NCBI GenBank assembly: GCA_016931965.1
Contig: JAFGDT010000012.1
Coordinates: forward strand, 1-42,672
Length of the DNA stretch: 42,672 bases
Source: a bacterium
Lineage (GTDB): Bacteria > Zhuqueibacterota > QNDG01 > DSAB01
Direction: 5' to 3'
The notes under the pieces are model-generated. The model worked only from the letters and a program-made list of their open reading frames with translations. It did no database searches and was not told where the DNA came from. The translations under genes and the position numbers were made by a program. Positions within the stretch are counted from its first letter, which is position 1. Every line of letters starts with the position of its first letter. Positions 35,579 to 42,672 of this stretch are shown piece after piece.

Positions 35579-36829
35579 ATGAACCATATTTACCCGATAA
35601 CCAATGCTATTGAAGATTTTAAAAAAGGAAAAATCCTTATTATCGTTGATGATGAAGATAGGGAAAATGAAGGGGATTTTGTCGCTGCTGCAGATTCGAT
35701 CACACCGGAAATCATCAATTTTATGGCAAAGCATGGCCGAGGTCTAATCTGTGTACCCATGACCGGTGATCAGTTGGATAAACTGGAAATCCATCCCATG
35801 GTGAATGAAAATACGTCGAAAATGGGAACATCTTTTACAGTTTCTGTGGATGCTGTTCAAAAGACAACAACGGGTATTTCTGCACATGACCGTGCTGAAA
35901 CGGTCAAAGTACTGGTTGATCCTGCTACCAAACCGGAGGATCTTGCAAGACCCGGACATATTTTCCCCCTTCGTGCACAAGAAGGCGGCGTATTGAGCCG
36001 TGCCGGACACACGGAAGCGGTCGTCGACCTGGCACGATTGGCCGGCCTCAAACCAGCGGGTGTCCTTTGCGAGGTGATGGATGAGGACGGTTCCATGGCA
36101 AGACTTCCCAAACTCGAAAAGATAGCTGATCAATTTGGTCTGAAGATTATCACCATTCGCGATCTCATTGCCTATAGAAGCATTCATGACAAACTTGTTC
36201 ATCGCATCGTTAGTACGAAATTTCCCATGCAATACGGCGAATTCATTCTGCACCTCTATGAAAGTGAAATTGATGAACACCACCATCTTGCATTGGTCAA
36301 AGGCAATATCAATCCCGATGAACCTATTCTTGTTCGGGTTCATTCGGAATGTCTCACAGGCGATGTCTTTGGATCAATGCGCTGTGATTGTGGGGAACAG
36401 AAAGAGAAAGCACTGGCCGCGATTCAAAAAAAAGGCAAGGGTATATTTCTCTATATGCGGCAGGAGGGGCGCGGTATTGGTCTGGGCAATAAAATTCGAG
36501 CCTACCAGTTGCAGGATGAAGGCAAAGATACTGTCGAAGCAAACGAAGTGCTCGGATTTCCCCCGGATCTGAGGGATTATGGCATAGGAGCACAAATATT
36601 GGTCGACCTGGGTGTCCGGAAACTCAGGCTTTTAACCAATAATCCCAAAAAAATCATTGGACTGAAAGGATACAATCTCGAAGTGATCGAACGAATTCCT
36701 ATCGAGGTAAAGCCAAATCCGATAAATGCAAAGTATCTGGAGACCAAACGAGATAAATTGGGACACCTCATATCGAAAGATTGGATGCTTTCCAACAATG
36801 ACGTAAAAAACGGTAAGAAATGTAAATAG
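35579..36829 (+). CDS. ribBA: Bifunctional DHBP synthase/GTP cyclohydrolase II (RibBA)
   Basis: One chain supplies both riboflavin precursors: the N-terminal RibB domain (about residues 1-205) makes 3,4-dihydroxy-2-butanone 4-phosphate and the C-terminal RibA domain (about 206-402) opens GTP. RibB motifs are [20 protein letters not shown] and [14 protein letters not shown]; RibA motifs are the zinc site [24 protein letters not shown] and [16 protein letters not shown]. The 416-residue length is normal. A GGAG lies 13 nt before the ATG, rather far. It lies between ribE and ribH in the usual order. Confidence 0.97.
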   Translation: MNHIYPITNAIEDFKKGKILIIVDDEDRENEGDFVAAADSITPEIINFMAKHGRGLICVPMTGDQLDKLEIHPMVNENTSKMGTSFTVSVDAVQKTTTGISAHDRAETVKVLVDPATKPEDLARPGHIFPLRAQEGGVLSRAGHTEAVVDLARLAGLKPAGVLCEVMDEDGSMARLPKLEKIADQFGLKIITIRDLIAYRSIHDKLVHRIVSTKFPMQYGEFILHLYESEIDEHHHLALVKGNINPDEPILVRVHSECLTGDVFGSMRCDCGEQKEKALAAIQKKGKGIFLYMRQEGRGIGLGNKIRAYQLQDEGKDTVEANEVLGFPPDLRDYGIGAQILVDLGVRKLRLLTNNPKKIIGLKGYNLEVIERIPIEVKPNPINAKYLETKRDKLGHLISKDWMLSNNDVKNGKKCK

Positions 36830-36891
36830 GATCCAAATGGACCAATTATTTTTCATGTTCTATTTTCAAAAGAAATTTGAGAGGAGGCTTT

Positions 36892-37362
36892 ATGGCAAAT
36901 GTTGTTCATGGACAATTGAATGCGAAAGGAAAGAAGTTTTGTATTCTCGTCAGCCGTTTTAATGAGTTTATCACCCAGAGGCTCCTGGAAGGCGCCATGG
37001 ATTGTATTCAGCGACATGACGGAGAAGATAAGAACATCGACATAGTCTGGACACCTGGTTCATTCGAAATACCCATCGTTGCAATGAGAATGGCACAATC
37101 TAAAAAATATGATGCGGTTATCTGTCTGGCCGCAGTCATACGTGGGGGTACTGTTCATTTTGAATATATTGCATCTGAAGTGACAAAAGGCATTGCGCAT
37201 GTGGGTCTTCAGACCGGTGTGCCAACGATTTACGGCGTTTTGACCTGTGAATCGCTTGAAGAAGCGATTGAGCGTGCCGGAACAAAGCAAGGCAATAAAG
37301 GCTGGCAGGCTGCATTGAGTGGTATTGAAATGGCCGATCTGATGGAGAAAACAAAAATTTGA
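36892..37362 (+). CDS. ribH: 6,7-dimethyl-8-ribityllumazine synthase
   Basis: RibH makes the lumazine substrate of riboflavin synthase, as a large assembly (pentamer or 60-mer). The 156-residue product has SRFNEFITQRLLEGA, TPGSFEIPIVA, LAAVIRGGTVHFEYI (catalytic His) and GVLTCESLEEAIERAG. The strong GAGGAGG at 36881-36887 fixes the ATG at 36892; an in-frame TTG at 36877 is upstream of it. The stop overlaps the TTG start of the next gene by 4 nt. Confidence 0.97.
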   Translation: MANVVHGQLNAKGKKFCILVSRFNEFITQRLLEGAMDCIQRHDGEDKNIDIVWTPGSFEIPIVAMRMAQSKKYDAVICLAAVIRGGTVHFEYIASEVTKGIAHVGLQTGVPTIYGVLTCESLEEAIERAGTKQGNKGWQAALSGIEMADLMEKTKI

Positions 37363-39557
37363 AAAGAAAAATTGTCATTCGGCTGTTGTTTGTCATTCAA
37401 GTATTTTTTATTGTTTCCCTCTCATCCAAGGAATGGAAAACCTATACATCGATGTATCAGACAACGGCCATGTGTATGGGAAAGGATGTCATCTGGTGTG
37501 GCACGACCGGAGGGCTTCTTGCATTCGATCCCATATCTAGAAACTTCTACAGTTGGACCAATACAGAAGGTCTTGCTTCCAATCGGGTCACAGCGATTAC
37601 CTGCAGTGAAAATGATGAGATCTGGATAGGTTTTGAAAATGGATTGATACAGCTTTTCGATCCTGTTTCTTCTTCGTGGTCACTTATTGATGACTATCGG
37701 AATTACCGCATCACCTGTTTTGCATTAACCGGTGATACACTTTTTGTGGGTTTGAATGTCGGTGTCAGCCTTTATCTGATATCCCGTCAGGAAGTGAAAG
37801 AGACCTATCGCCACTTGGGTGAGCAAATACAGGTTGAAACGCCTGCCAATGAGATCCTTGTTGCAAACAACCAGATCTGGGTGGCCACAGATGAAGGCAT
37901 CGCCTATTCGACACTGAATTATATCAATTTACTCGATCCTTCGAATTGGATAAATGTGACATTGGCTGAGGGTCTTCCTGATAACAAAGTACATGCAATT
38001 TCGATTTGGAGCAATACATTATTTGCCGGAACAGAGGGAGGCGTTGCTGCGAGAGAAACGCAGGATGACTGGGTTGTTATCCATAATGGATTGCCAAATG
38101 TAGATGTGGTGGATCTGGCCGATTTCAATGATGCATTGGGTGCCCTTACATCTGCAGGTATTTATTTGTGGAATGGTCAAGAATGGAATTTGTATGGGAC
38201 AACTCTATCGAAGGGAATGTGTTTCGTTAATGATGAATCAATCCTTTGGGTCGGTACAGATCGCGGCTTGACTGTATTCAATGAAAATCAAAATGAATGG
38301 GAATACAGTGTGCCCAATACACCCGGAGACAACCGATTTTCTGATATTGCAGTCGATCAGAACGGTACTCTTTTGTGTTGCACGGCTCAACCTTCTGGAA
38401 ATGGATTTTCAATTTATGATGGCATGAACTGGAGCGTTTACAATCGTTTCAATTTACCCACATTGCAAAATAACGATATTGTCAGTGTGACTGTGGATTA
38501 CAGTAACAATAGGTGGTTTGGTGGATGGGGAAGCGGTTTGATTCGAATGAAAACTGATGATATATTTGAATTCTATAATGCCGTAAACGGATATCTCTCG
38601 GGTATTATCGATCACCCCAATTATGCCGTTGTTTCTGATATGACTGTCGATTCATCAGGTACGCTGTGGCTTCTGAATTACTATGCATCGAACAACGAAC
38701 CATTGATTTCTGTAACAGGCGATTTTACATGGACTTACTATGGTCTTCAGGAGGGCATTTCTTCAACATTATTGACCCATATTGTTGTTGATTCAGAGAA
38801 CAGAAAATGGATCGGTTCTGGTCCACCAACTCCCCAAGGAATTTTTATTCTTGATGATCATCATTCTCCTTCTGATAAAAGTGATGATCCACCTGTAGAA
38901 CGATTAGCCACAAGCAGTGGTCTGGAATCGAACGAAATCACAGCACTCGCTGTGGGAAAAGATGGTTCGATATGGATCGGCACACCAAAGGGACTGCATG
39001 TCTATTTTGATGGTGTGCTGAACAGACGATACGGTCCGCTATCGAATAACATTACTGCACTAGTAGTCGATGGTGTCAACAACCTGTGGGTGGGCACGGC
39101 TGAAGGTTTAAGCCTTTTCGCCAATGATACATATTCCTGGAGCCATTATACGACGGACAACAGCGATCTGGCTGATAACTATATTGCATCTCTCTTTATG
39201 GATAACAATACAGGAATACTTTACATTGGCACCAATCAGGGTCTTTCCCAACTCACGACACCCTATTCCGAACCCAGGGATGACTTGAGCCAGTTTTTTA
39301 TTTATCCCAATCCATTTATCCCCACGACAGAGAGTCTGATGACCATTGACAATCTGGCCTGGAATACATCTGTTTCCATTTTCACGTTGAGTGGTTTTTT
39401 GGTACGACGGTTTTCGTCAAATGAAATCTCTGGAAAACGACTTCTCTGGGATGGGACGGATGAAAACGGTGAGCCTAGTTCAGGAGGCATCTATCTTGTT
39501 GTTGCTTATACTGGAGCAGGCGAGAGGATAGTTAACAAATTTGCTTTAATCCGCTAA
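37359..39557 (+). CDS. PorZ-like beta-propeller protein with C-terminal sorting domain
   Basis: A 732-residue secreted protein: a signal peptide (about residues 1-23), two beta-propeller-like regions built from regulator-propeller repeats (IWCGTTGGLLAFDP, IWIGFENGLIQLFDP, IWIGTPKGLHVYF, LWVGTAEGLSLF), and from about residue 646 a FlgD-like/type IX sorting-type domain (FFIYPNPFIPTTE, LLWDGTDENGEPSSGGIYLV). This layout and length match PorZ, the type IX attachment-complex member that binds anionic LPS and serves PorU; other secreted propeller proteins have the same layout, so the call is PorZ-like only. It starts with TTG in the ribH stop (TTGA), so it is translationally coupled to the riboflavin operon. 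Confidence 0.75.
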   Translation: MKRKIVIRLLFVIQVFFIVSLSSKEWKTYTSMYQTTAMCMGKDVIWCGTTGGLLAFDPISRNFYSWTNTEGLASNRVTAITCSENDEIWIGFENGLIQLFDPVSSSWSLIDDYRNYRITCFALTGDTLFVGLNVGVSLYLISRQEVKETYRHLGEQIQVETPANEILVANNQIWVATDEGIAYSTLNYINLLDPSNWINVTLAEGLPDNKVHAISIWSNTLFAGTEGGVAARETQDDWVVIHNGLPNVDVVDLADFNDALGALTSAGIYLWNGQEWNLYGTTLSKGMCFVNDESILWVGTDRGLTVFNENQNEWEYSVPNTPGDNRFSDIAVDQNGTLLCCTAQPSGNGFSIYDGMNWSVYNRFNLPTLQNNDIVSVTVDYSNNRWFGGWGSGLIRMKTDDIFEFYNAVNGYLSGIIDHPNYAVVSDMTVDSSGTLWLLNYYASNNEPLISVTGDFTWTYYGLQEGISSTLLTHIVVDSENRKWIGSGPPTPQGIFILDDHHSPSDKSDDPPVERLATSSGLESNEITALAVGKDGSIWIGTPKGLHVYFDGVLNRRYGPLSNNITALVVDGVNNLWVGTAEGLSLFANDTYSWSHYTTDNSDLADNYIASLFMDNNTGILYIGTNQGLSQLTTPYSEPRDDLSQFFIYPNPFIPTTESLMTIDNLAWNTSVSIFTLSGFLVRRFSSNEISGKRLLWDGTDENGEPSSGGIYLVVAYTGAGERIVNKFALIR

Positions 39558-39681
39558 AATAAAATTTTCCCTTTTTATCAAACCAAATAACGATCTGATC
39601 GTGACGAGAAAGCAACTGAGTTCCCGCCTTAGAATTGAGGAAGAAAAAAATAGAGCAAATGAAGCGGTTGGAGCGAATTAT

Positions 39682-40278
39682 CTATTGCTTCATTAATTGC
39701 AATATTTCAATAATGCCTTTGCGGATTAGCATCACAGCAATAGAGGCCAAAAAAAGACTTGCAACTTTTGATAATGTTTTGCTACCGGGTTGACCAAGAA
39801 AACGTTCTATTGGCAATGCAAGCATAAAAAATAATCCTGCAATCCCAATATTTGCGAGAAGAGCCAAAGCAGTTGGAACAACGCCATATTCATTTGATAA
39901 AAGGACAGAAGTGGTCAAAACTGCTGGACCTGTTAATAGTGGCACACCGATTGGCACGGCACCAACCGTTTCTGTATCGACGAGCCGTTGTCTTTTTTCT
40001 CCTGTAATAATATCAGTTAAAGAAATCACAAGTAGCAACAAACCTCCGGCTACCATAAAATCGGAAATACTGACTTTAACAAGATTCAACACAAAAGGTC
40101 CGCCGAACAAAAAAGCAATGGCCACAGCAGATGCGGTTGTTAGGGATTGAATGATGATATTCCGTTTGCGTGTTGAAGTAAGACCTTCAGTCAATCCAAT
40201 GTAAATTGGTAAAACACCGATTGTATCCACAGCAACAAAAAAAGGAACAAAGCAAAATAAAAAATTTTTCATATTCAT
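39682..40278 (-). CDS. MarC family membrane protein
   Basis: A 198-residue integral membrane protein with about six helices, typical of the MarC/UPF0056 family. FVAVDTIGVLPIYIGLTEG near the N-terminus and GAVPIGVPLLTGPAVLTTS in the middle are the two repeated half-motifs. The family was first linked to antibiotic resistance, a link later withdrawn; function is unknown. AAGGATG lies just before the start at 40278. ALDH is 147 nt upstream on the same strand, with no clear promoter or terminator between. The 124 nt after the PorZ-like gene (39558-39681) hold nothing recognised. Confidence 0.92.
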   Translation of the reverse strand: MNMKNFLFCFVPFFVAVDTIGVLPIYIGLTEGLTSTRKRNIIIQSLTTASAVAIAFLFGGPFVLNLVKVSISDFMVAGGLLLLVISLTDIITGEKRQRLVDTETVGAVPIGVPLLTGPAVLTTSVLLSNEYGVVPTALALLANIGIAGLFFMLALPIERFLGQPGSKTLSKVASLFLASIAVMLIRKGIIEILQLMKQ

Positions 40279-40425
40279 ATCATCCTTATCAATTGGGTGA
40301 CATCATCTTATTTTGAAAAAATGCTCTGGTTCATAAAACAAATCCTTTCACCTGTTGAACAGATTCTTGGTTGATGTCTTTTTTTAAAATAATCATGGGG
40401 TGGATTAACAGATTGACCAAAAACA

Positions 40426-41856
40426 CTAAGTCAATCCATGATTCACCACCATGATCTTCAGTTCGGTCATTTCTTCTATGGCATATTTCACGCCTTCCCG
40501 CCCAAATCCTGAATTCTTAACGCCGCCGTAGGGCATGTGATCCACACGGTAGGTGGGAATATCATTGATAATAACACCGCCAACATCAATATGATTGAAC
40601 GCATAAAATGCTTTTTCAATATCGTGTGTGAAGATGCCAGCCTGAAGACCGAATTTGGAATTATTCACAAGATTGATTGCCTCATCAACCGTTTTATATT
40701 TATCTAAAACCACCACAGGAGCGAATACCTCTTCGCATGCGACTTTGGCCTTGCGATTCACATTTTCCAGTACCGTTGGCTCGAAGAGTGTGTCTTTCCT
40801 TTTGCCTCCAGTCAACAGTTCTGCGCCCTTATTGATTGCTTCCTTGATCCATTCTTCCGTTTTTATCAAAGCAGATTCGTCGATCATGGGACCGACATCG
40901 GTCTTTTCAGACAAGGGATCTCCCAGAATGAGTTTTTCAACACCACTGATTAAATCAGATCTAAATGAATCGTATATTTTTTCATGGATAAATATTCGCT
41001 GAACTGAAATACAGATCTGTCCAGCGTAGGCAAACCCACCTAATATGGACCGTTCGACCGCATACTTCATGTCTGCATCGGGTTCGACAACAACAGCTGC
41101 ATTGCCTCCCAATTCAAGGCAAACGCGTTTTTTACCGGCTCTGGATTTTATATGCCAGCCCACATCAGCACTACCTGTAAATGTGATCATTTTGAGTCTC
41201 GGATCATAAACCAGAGGTTCAGTACTTTTTGCACTACACGGTAGAACATTAATGGAGCCTGGAATGGCACCTGCTTTATGCAAAATCTCTCCTAGACACA
41301 ATGCGGAGAGGGGGGTGGCGCTGGCCGGTTTAATTGTGATGGTGTTTCCAGAAGCCAGTGCGGGAGCCACTTTATGACATACAAGATTCAAGGGGAAATT
41401 GAATGGAGAGATGCCCACAATAGGTCCAATGGGAAAACGGCGGACAATACCCAATCTGTCTCCTGCAGCAGGCGTAATATCCATGGAGAGGACTTCACCT
41501 TCAATGTGTTTGGCTTCCTCGGAAGCGATGGTTAATGTGCTGACAGCTCGAGTTACCTCGCCAAGGGCATGGCGGATCGGTTTTCCAGATTCCAAACAGA
41601 GTATCTTTGCCAATTCATCTTTTCTTTTTTCAATCTCTTCGGCTGCAATTTGGAGGATATTGGACCGCGCATAGGAGGGAAGGTATTTTGTTTTTTCGAA
41701 TGCCCGTATAGAGGATGCAATGGCCTTTTCAACGTCTTTTGCCGTGGGCCGATAGGTGATGCCTATGATTTCATTATTGAATGGATTTCGCACTTCCAAT
41801 TGTTCGTCGGAAGTTTGCTCCTCTCCACTGATAAAAAATGGGAAATCTTTTTTCAT
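40426..41856 (-). CDS. NAD(P)-dependent aldehyde dehydrogenase
   Basis: This 476-residue member of the ALDH superfamily oxidises an aldehyde to the acid or acyl phosphate. Catalytic residues are visible: Asn153 (SPFNFPLN), Glu248 (CLELGGN) and nucleophile Cys282 (FAYAGQICISVQR). PYGGVKNSGFGREG near the end is the usual C-terminal motif. The sequence looks most like the lactaldehyde/phosphonoacetaldehyde type with short N-terminus (compare MJ1411), but the substrate cannot be fixed here. It lies 67 nt downstream of the DUF1080 gene on the same strand. Confidence 0.93.
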   Translation of the reverse strand: MKKDFPFFISGEEQTSDEQLEVRNPFNNEIIGITYRPTAKDVEKAIASSIRAFEKTKYLPSYARSNILQIAAEEIEKRKDELAKILCLESGKPIRHALGEVTRAVSTLTIASEEAKHIEGEVLSMDITPAAGDRLGIVRRFPIGPIVGISPFNFPLNLVCHKVAPALASGNTITIKPASATPLSALCLGEILHKAGAIPGSINVLPCSAKSTEPLVYDPRLKMITFTGSADVGWHIKSRAGKKRVCLELGGNAAVVVEPDADMKYAVERSILGGFAYAGQICISVQRIFIHEKIYDSFRSDLISGVEKLILGDPLSEKTDVGPMIDESALIKTEEWIKEAINKGAELLTGGKRKDTLFEPTVLENVNRKAKVACEEVFAPVVVLDKYKTVDEAINLVNNSKFGLQAGIFTHDIEKAFYAFNHIDVGGVIINDIPTYRVDHMPYGGVKNSGFGREGVKYAIEEMTELKIMVVNHGLT

Positions 41857-41923
41857 CGTATACTCTATTATTTAATGATATGTAATAGACATAGCTTTCC
41901 GTGAACAAATGATTTTTTACCCA

Positions 41924-42586
41924 TTATTCTTCATCCAGGGGAAGCAACTCAACTTTCCGGAATTCTATAGAATGACTCTCTGACTGGAGAGCAATGTATC
42001 CTTCGCTTAACATGATAGGCTGACCCTGTTGAATGAGTCGCTGTGCATCGCTATCGTTTTCATCGAGTTGTGGTTTCGAATATTCCAAAACGACTTCTCC
42101 GTTGACCATATGCCTGATGTGTGAATTGCCGTGCACCTCGACCTCCATGGTGACCCATTGATCTCCATGATAAGTTTGAGAATTCGAATTATTGCAATGC
42201 CGGGTAACCAGTTCTCCATCCATCACAATGTGCGTTCCTGGAGTACAAACATTGCCGGTTGTGCGTTCATCCACACCATTACCCCCGAGAATTTGCGCTT
42301 CAATGGATACGGGGAAACTTTGATCTTTTGTCATACTTTCCGGAGACTGACAGTGAAACATGATGCCGTTATTTCTAAAAGCCCAGCCCGGACCGCCAAC
42401 GACCTGTTCGCCTATAAAACGATACTCAACACGAATAATATAGTTGGAAAACTTCTTGTCATAGAAAATATGTCCGTACCGATCATCAAACTGATCATAA
42501 TTATCGTATGATATTTTCAGTACCCCATCCACAACTTGGAATGTGTTAAGCGCATTGTCATGCAGATCGTATCCTGAAATTTTAAT
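41924..42586 (-). CDS. DUF1080 (3-keto-disaccharide hydrolase) protein, unusual or truncated 5' end
   Basis: The 202 residues from a GTG at 42532 contain most of a DUF1080 (concanavalin-like) domain: GHIFYDKKFSNY, VEYRFIGEQV, GGPGWAFRNNGIM, CTPGTHIVMDG, YHGDQWVTMEVEV, EYIAL-type LQSESHSIEFRKVEL. Family members act on sugars outside the cytoplasm. The conserved frame continues upstream of the GTG for at least 18 residues (KIKISGYDLHDNALNTFQV) and stops at a TGA at 42598-42596. No ATG, GTG or TTG lies between; a strong GAGGAG sits 5 nt before an ATT at 42586, which I use as a provisional start. The usual signal peptide and the FNGKDL-type first strand are missing, so it may be a 5'-truncated pseudogene or a cytoplasmic variant with a rare AUU start. 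Confidence 0.65.
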   Translation of the reverse strand: MKISGYDLHDNALNTFQVVDGVLKISYDNYDQFDDRYGHIFYDKKFSNYIIRVEYRFIGEQVVGGPGWAFRNNGIMFHCQSPESMTKDQSFPVSIEAQILGGNGVDERTTGNVCTPGTHIVMDGELVTRHCNNSNSQTYHGDQWVTMEVEVHGNSHIRHMVNGEVVLEYSKPQLDENDSDAQRLIQQGQPIMLSEGYIALQSESHSIEFRKVELLPLDEE

Positions 42587-42591
42587 TTTGG

Positions 42592-42597
42592 CTCCTC
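42592..42597 (-). promoter_or_regulatory. Strong Shine-Dalgarno before an ATT codon
   Basis: On the minus strand GAGGAG is followed by 5 nt and then ATT (42586-42584), in frame with the DUF1080 coding region. No normal start codon is in reach, which raises AUU initiation as a possibility. Confidence 0.4.
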
Positions 42598-42672
42598 ATG
42601 CGAATCTGTGCACGAAACGAAATATATAAGTGATTAAAAAGCATGGGAAATACCTGTAACTTTTAGTTGTAC

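Noticed and set aside
35744-36343. A 199-codon open frame antisense to ribBA.
   Set aside because: It is a shadow of strongly conserved ribBA coding sequence and matches no family.
37359-39557. Two-component sensor, because of the regulator-propeller repeats.
   Set aside because: There is no membrane helix after the propellers and no kinase domain; a sorting domain ends the protein.
1-42672. CRISPR arrays, insertion sequences, integrases, phage genes, toxin-antitoxin pairs.
   Set aside because: None found on reading both strands; no regularly spaced direct repeats or transposase motifs.

Overview
The window (42.7 kb, AT-rich) is a stretch of bacterial chromosome with tightly packed genes and little mobile DNA: no transposase, integrase, phage gene or CRISPR array was seen. 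The gene content points to an uncultured-type member of the FCB assemblage outside classical Bacteroidota (KSB1, Calditrichota, Marinimicrobia or Cloacimonadota-like lineages are candidates). Reasons: a gingipain-family (C25) PorU-like protein next to a PorV/PorQ-family barrel, a PorZ-like propeller protein with a C-terminal FlgD-like/type IX sorting domain, many TPR proteins and outer-membrane barrels, combined with good Shine-Dalgarno sequences and TTGACA/TATATT-type promoters, which Bacteroidota generally lack. A B12-dependent ribonucleotide reductase and a four-subunit pyruvate:ferredoxin oxidoreductase suggest an anaerobe or facultative anaerobe. The placement is inference.

Layout. 1-1242: 3' end of an outer-membrane barrel gene and a DUF2271 secreted protein. 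1270-3332 (minus): MATE exporter and heptose-phosphate isomerase GmhA. 3575-3648: a CAT-anticodon tRNA with its own terminator, followed by tilS and ftsH. 7297-19719: one long plus-strand run with mostly 5-40 nt gaps: TPR protein, folP, cdaA (c-di-AMP synthase), PorU-like C25 protease, PorV-like barrel, Fn3 lipoprotein, SLBB protein, RmlA-type nucleotidyltransferase, barrel with coiled-coil tail, then a terminator. 19828-24367: a 1218-residue TPR protein and nadC. 24608-27553: porGDAB. 27676-29908: cobalamin adenosyltransferase, thiE, NusG-domain-II protein, Gx transporter. 30009-33414 (minus): DUF116 protein and nrdJ. 33414-33819: a divergent control region with two promoters and an FMN riboswitch. 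33819-39557: ribD-ribE-ribBA-ribH and a translationally coupled PorZ-like protein. 39682-42586 (minus): MarC protein, aldehyde dehydrogenase and a DUF1080 protein with an unusual 5' end.

How the parts fit. The most interesting theme is a scattered type IX-like surface-attachment apparatus: PorU-like, PorV-like and PorZ-like proteins, with the first two embedded among an SLBB protein and a sugar-nucleotide synthase that could supply the glycan to which cargo is attached. This is linked to folate and c-di-AMP genes in one apparent operon, and the PorZ-like gene is linked to the riboflavin operon. The second theme is RNA-level control of riboflavin synthesis: the riboswitch P1 strand is repeated in the terminator, giving a readable on/off switch. 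The rest is housekeeping cofactor metabolism (folate, NAD, thiamine, riboflavin, B12), pyruvate metabolism and DNA precursor supply.
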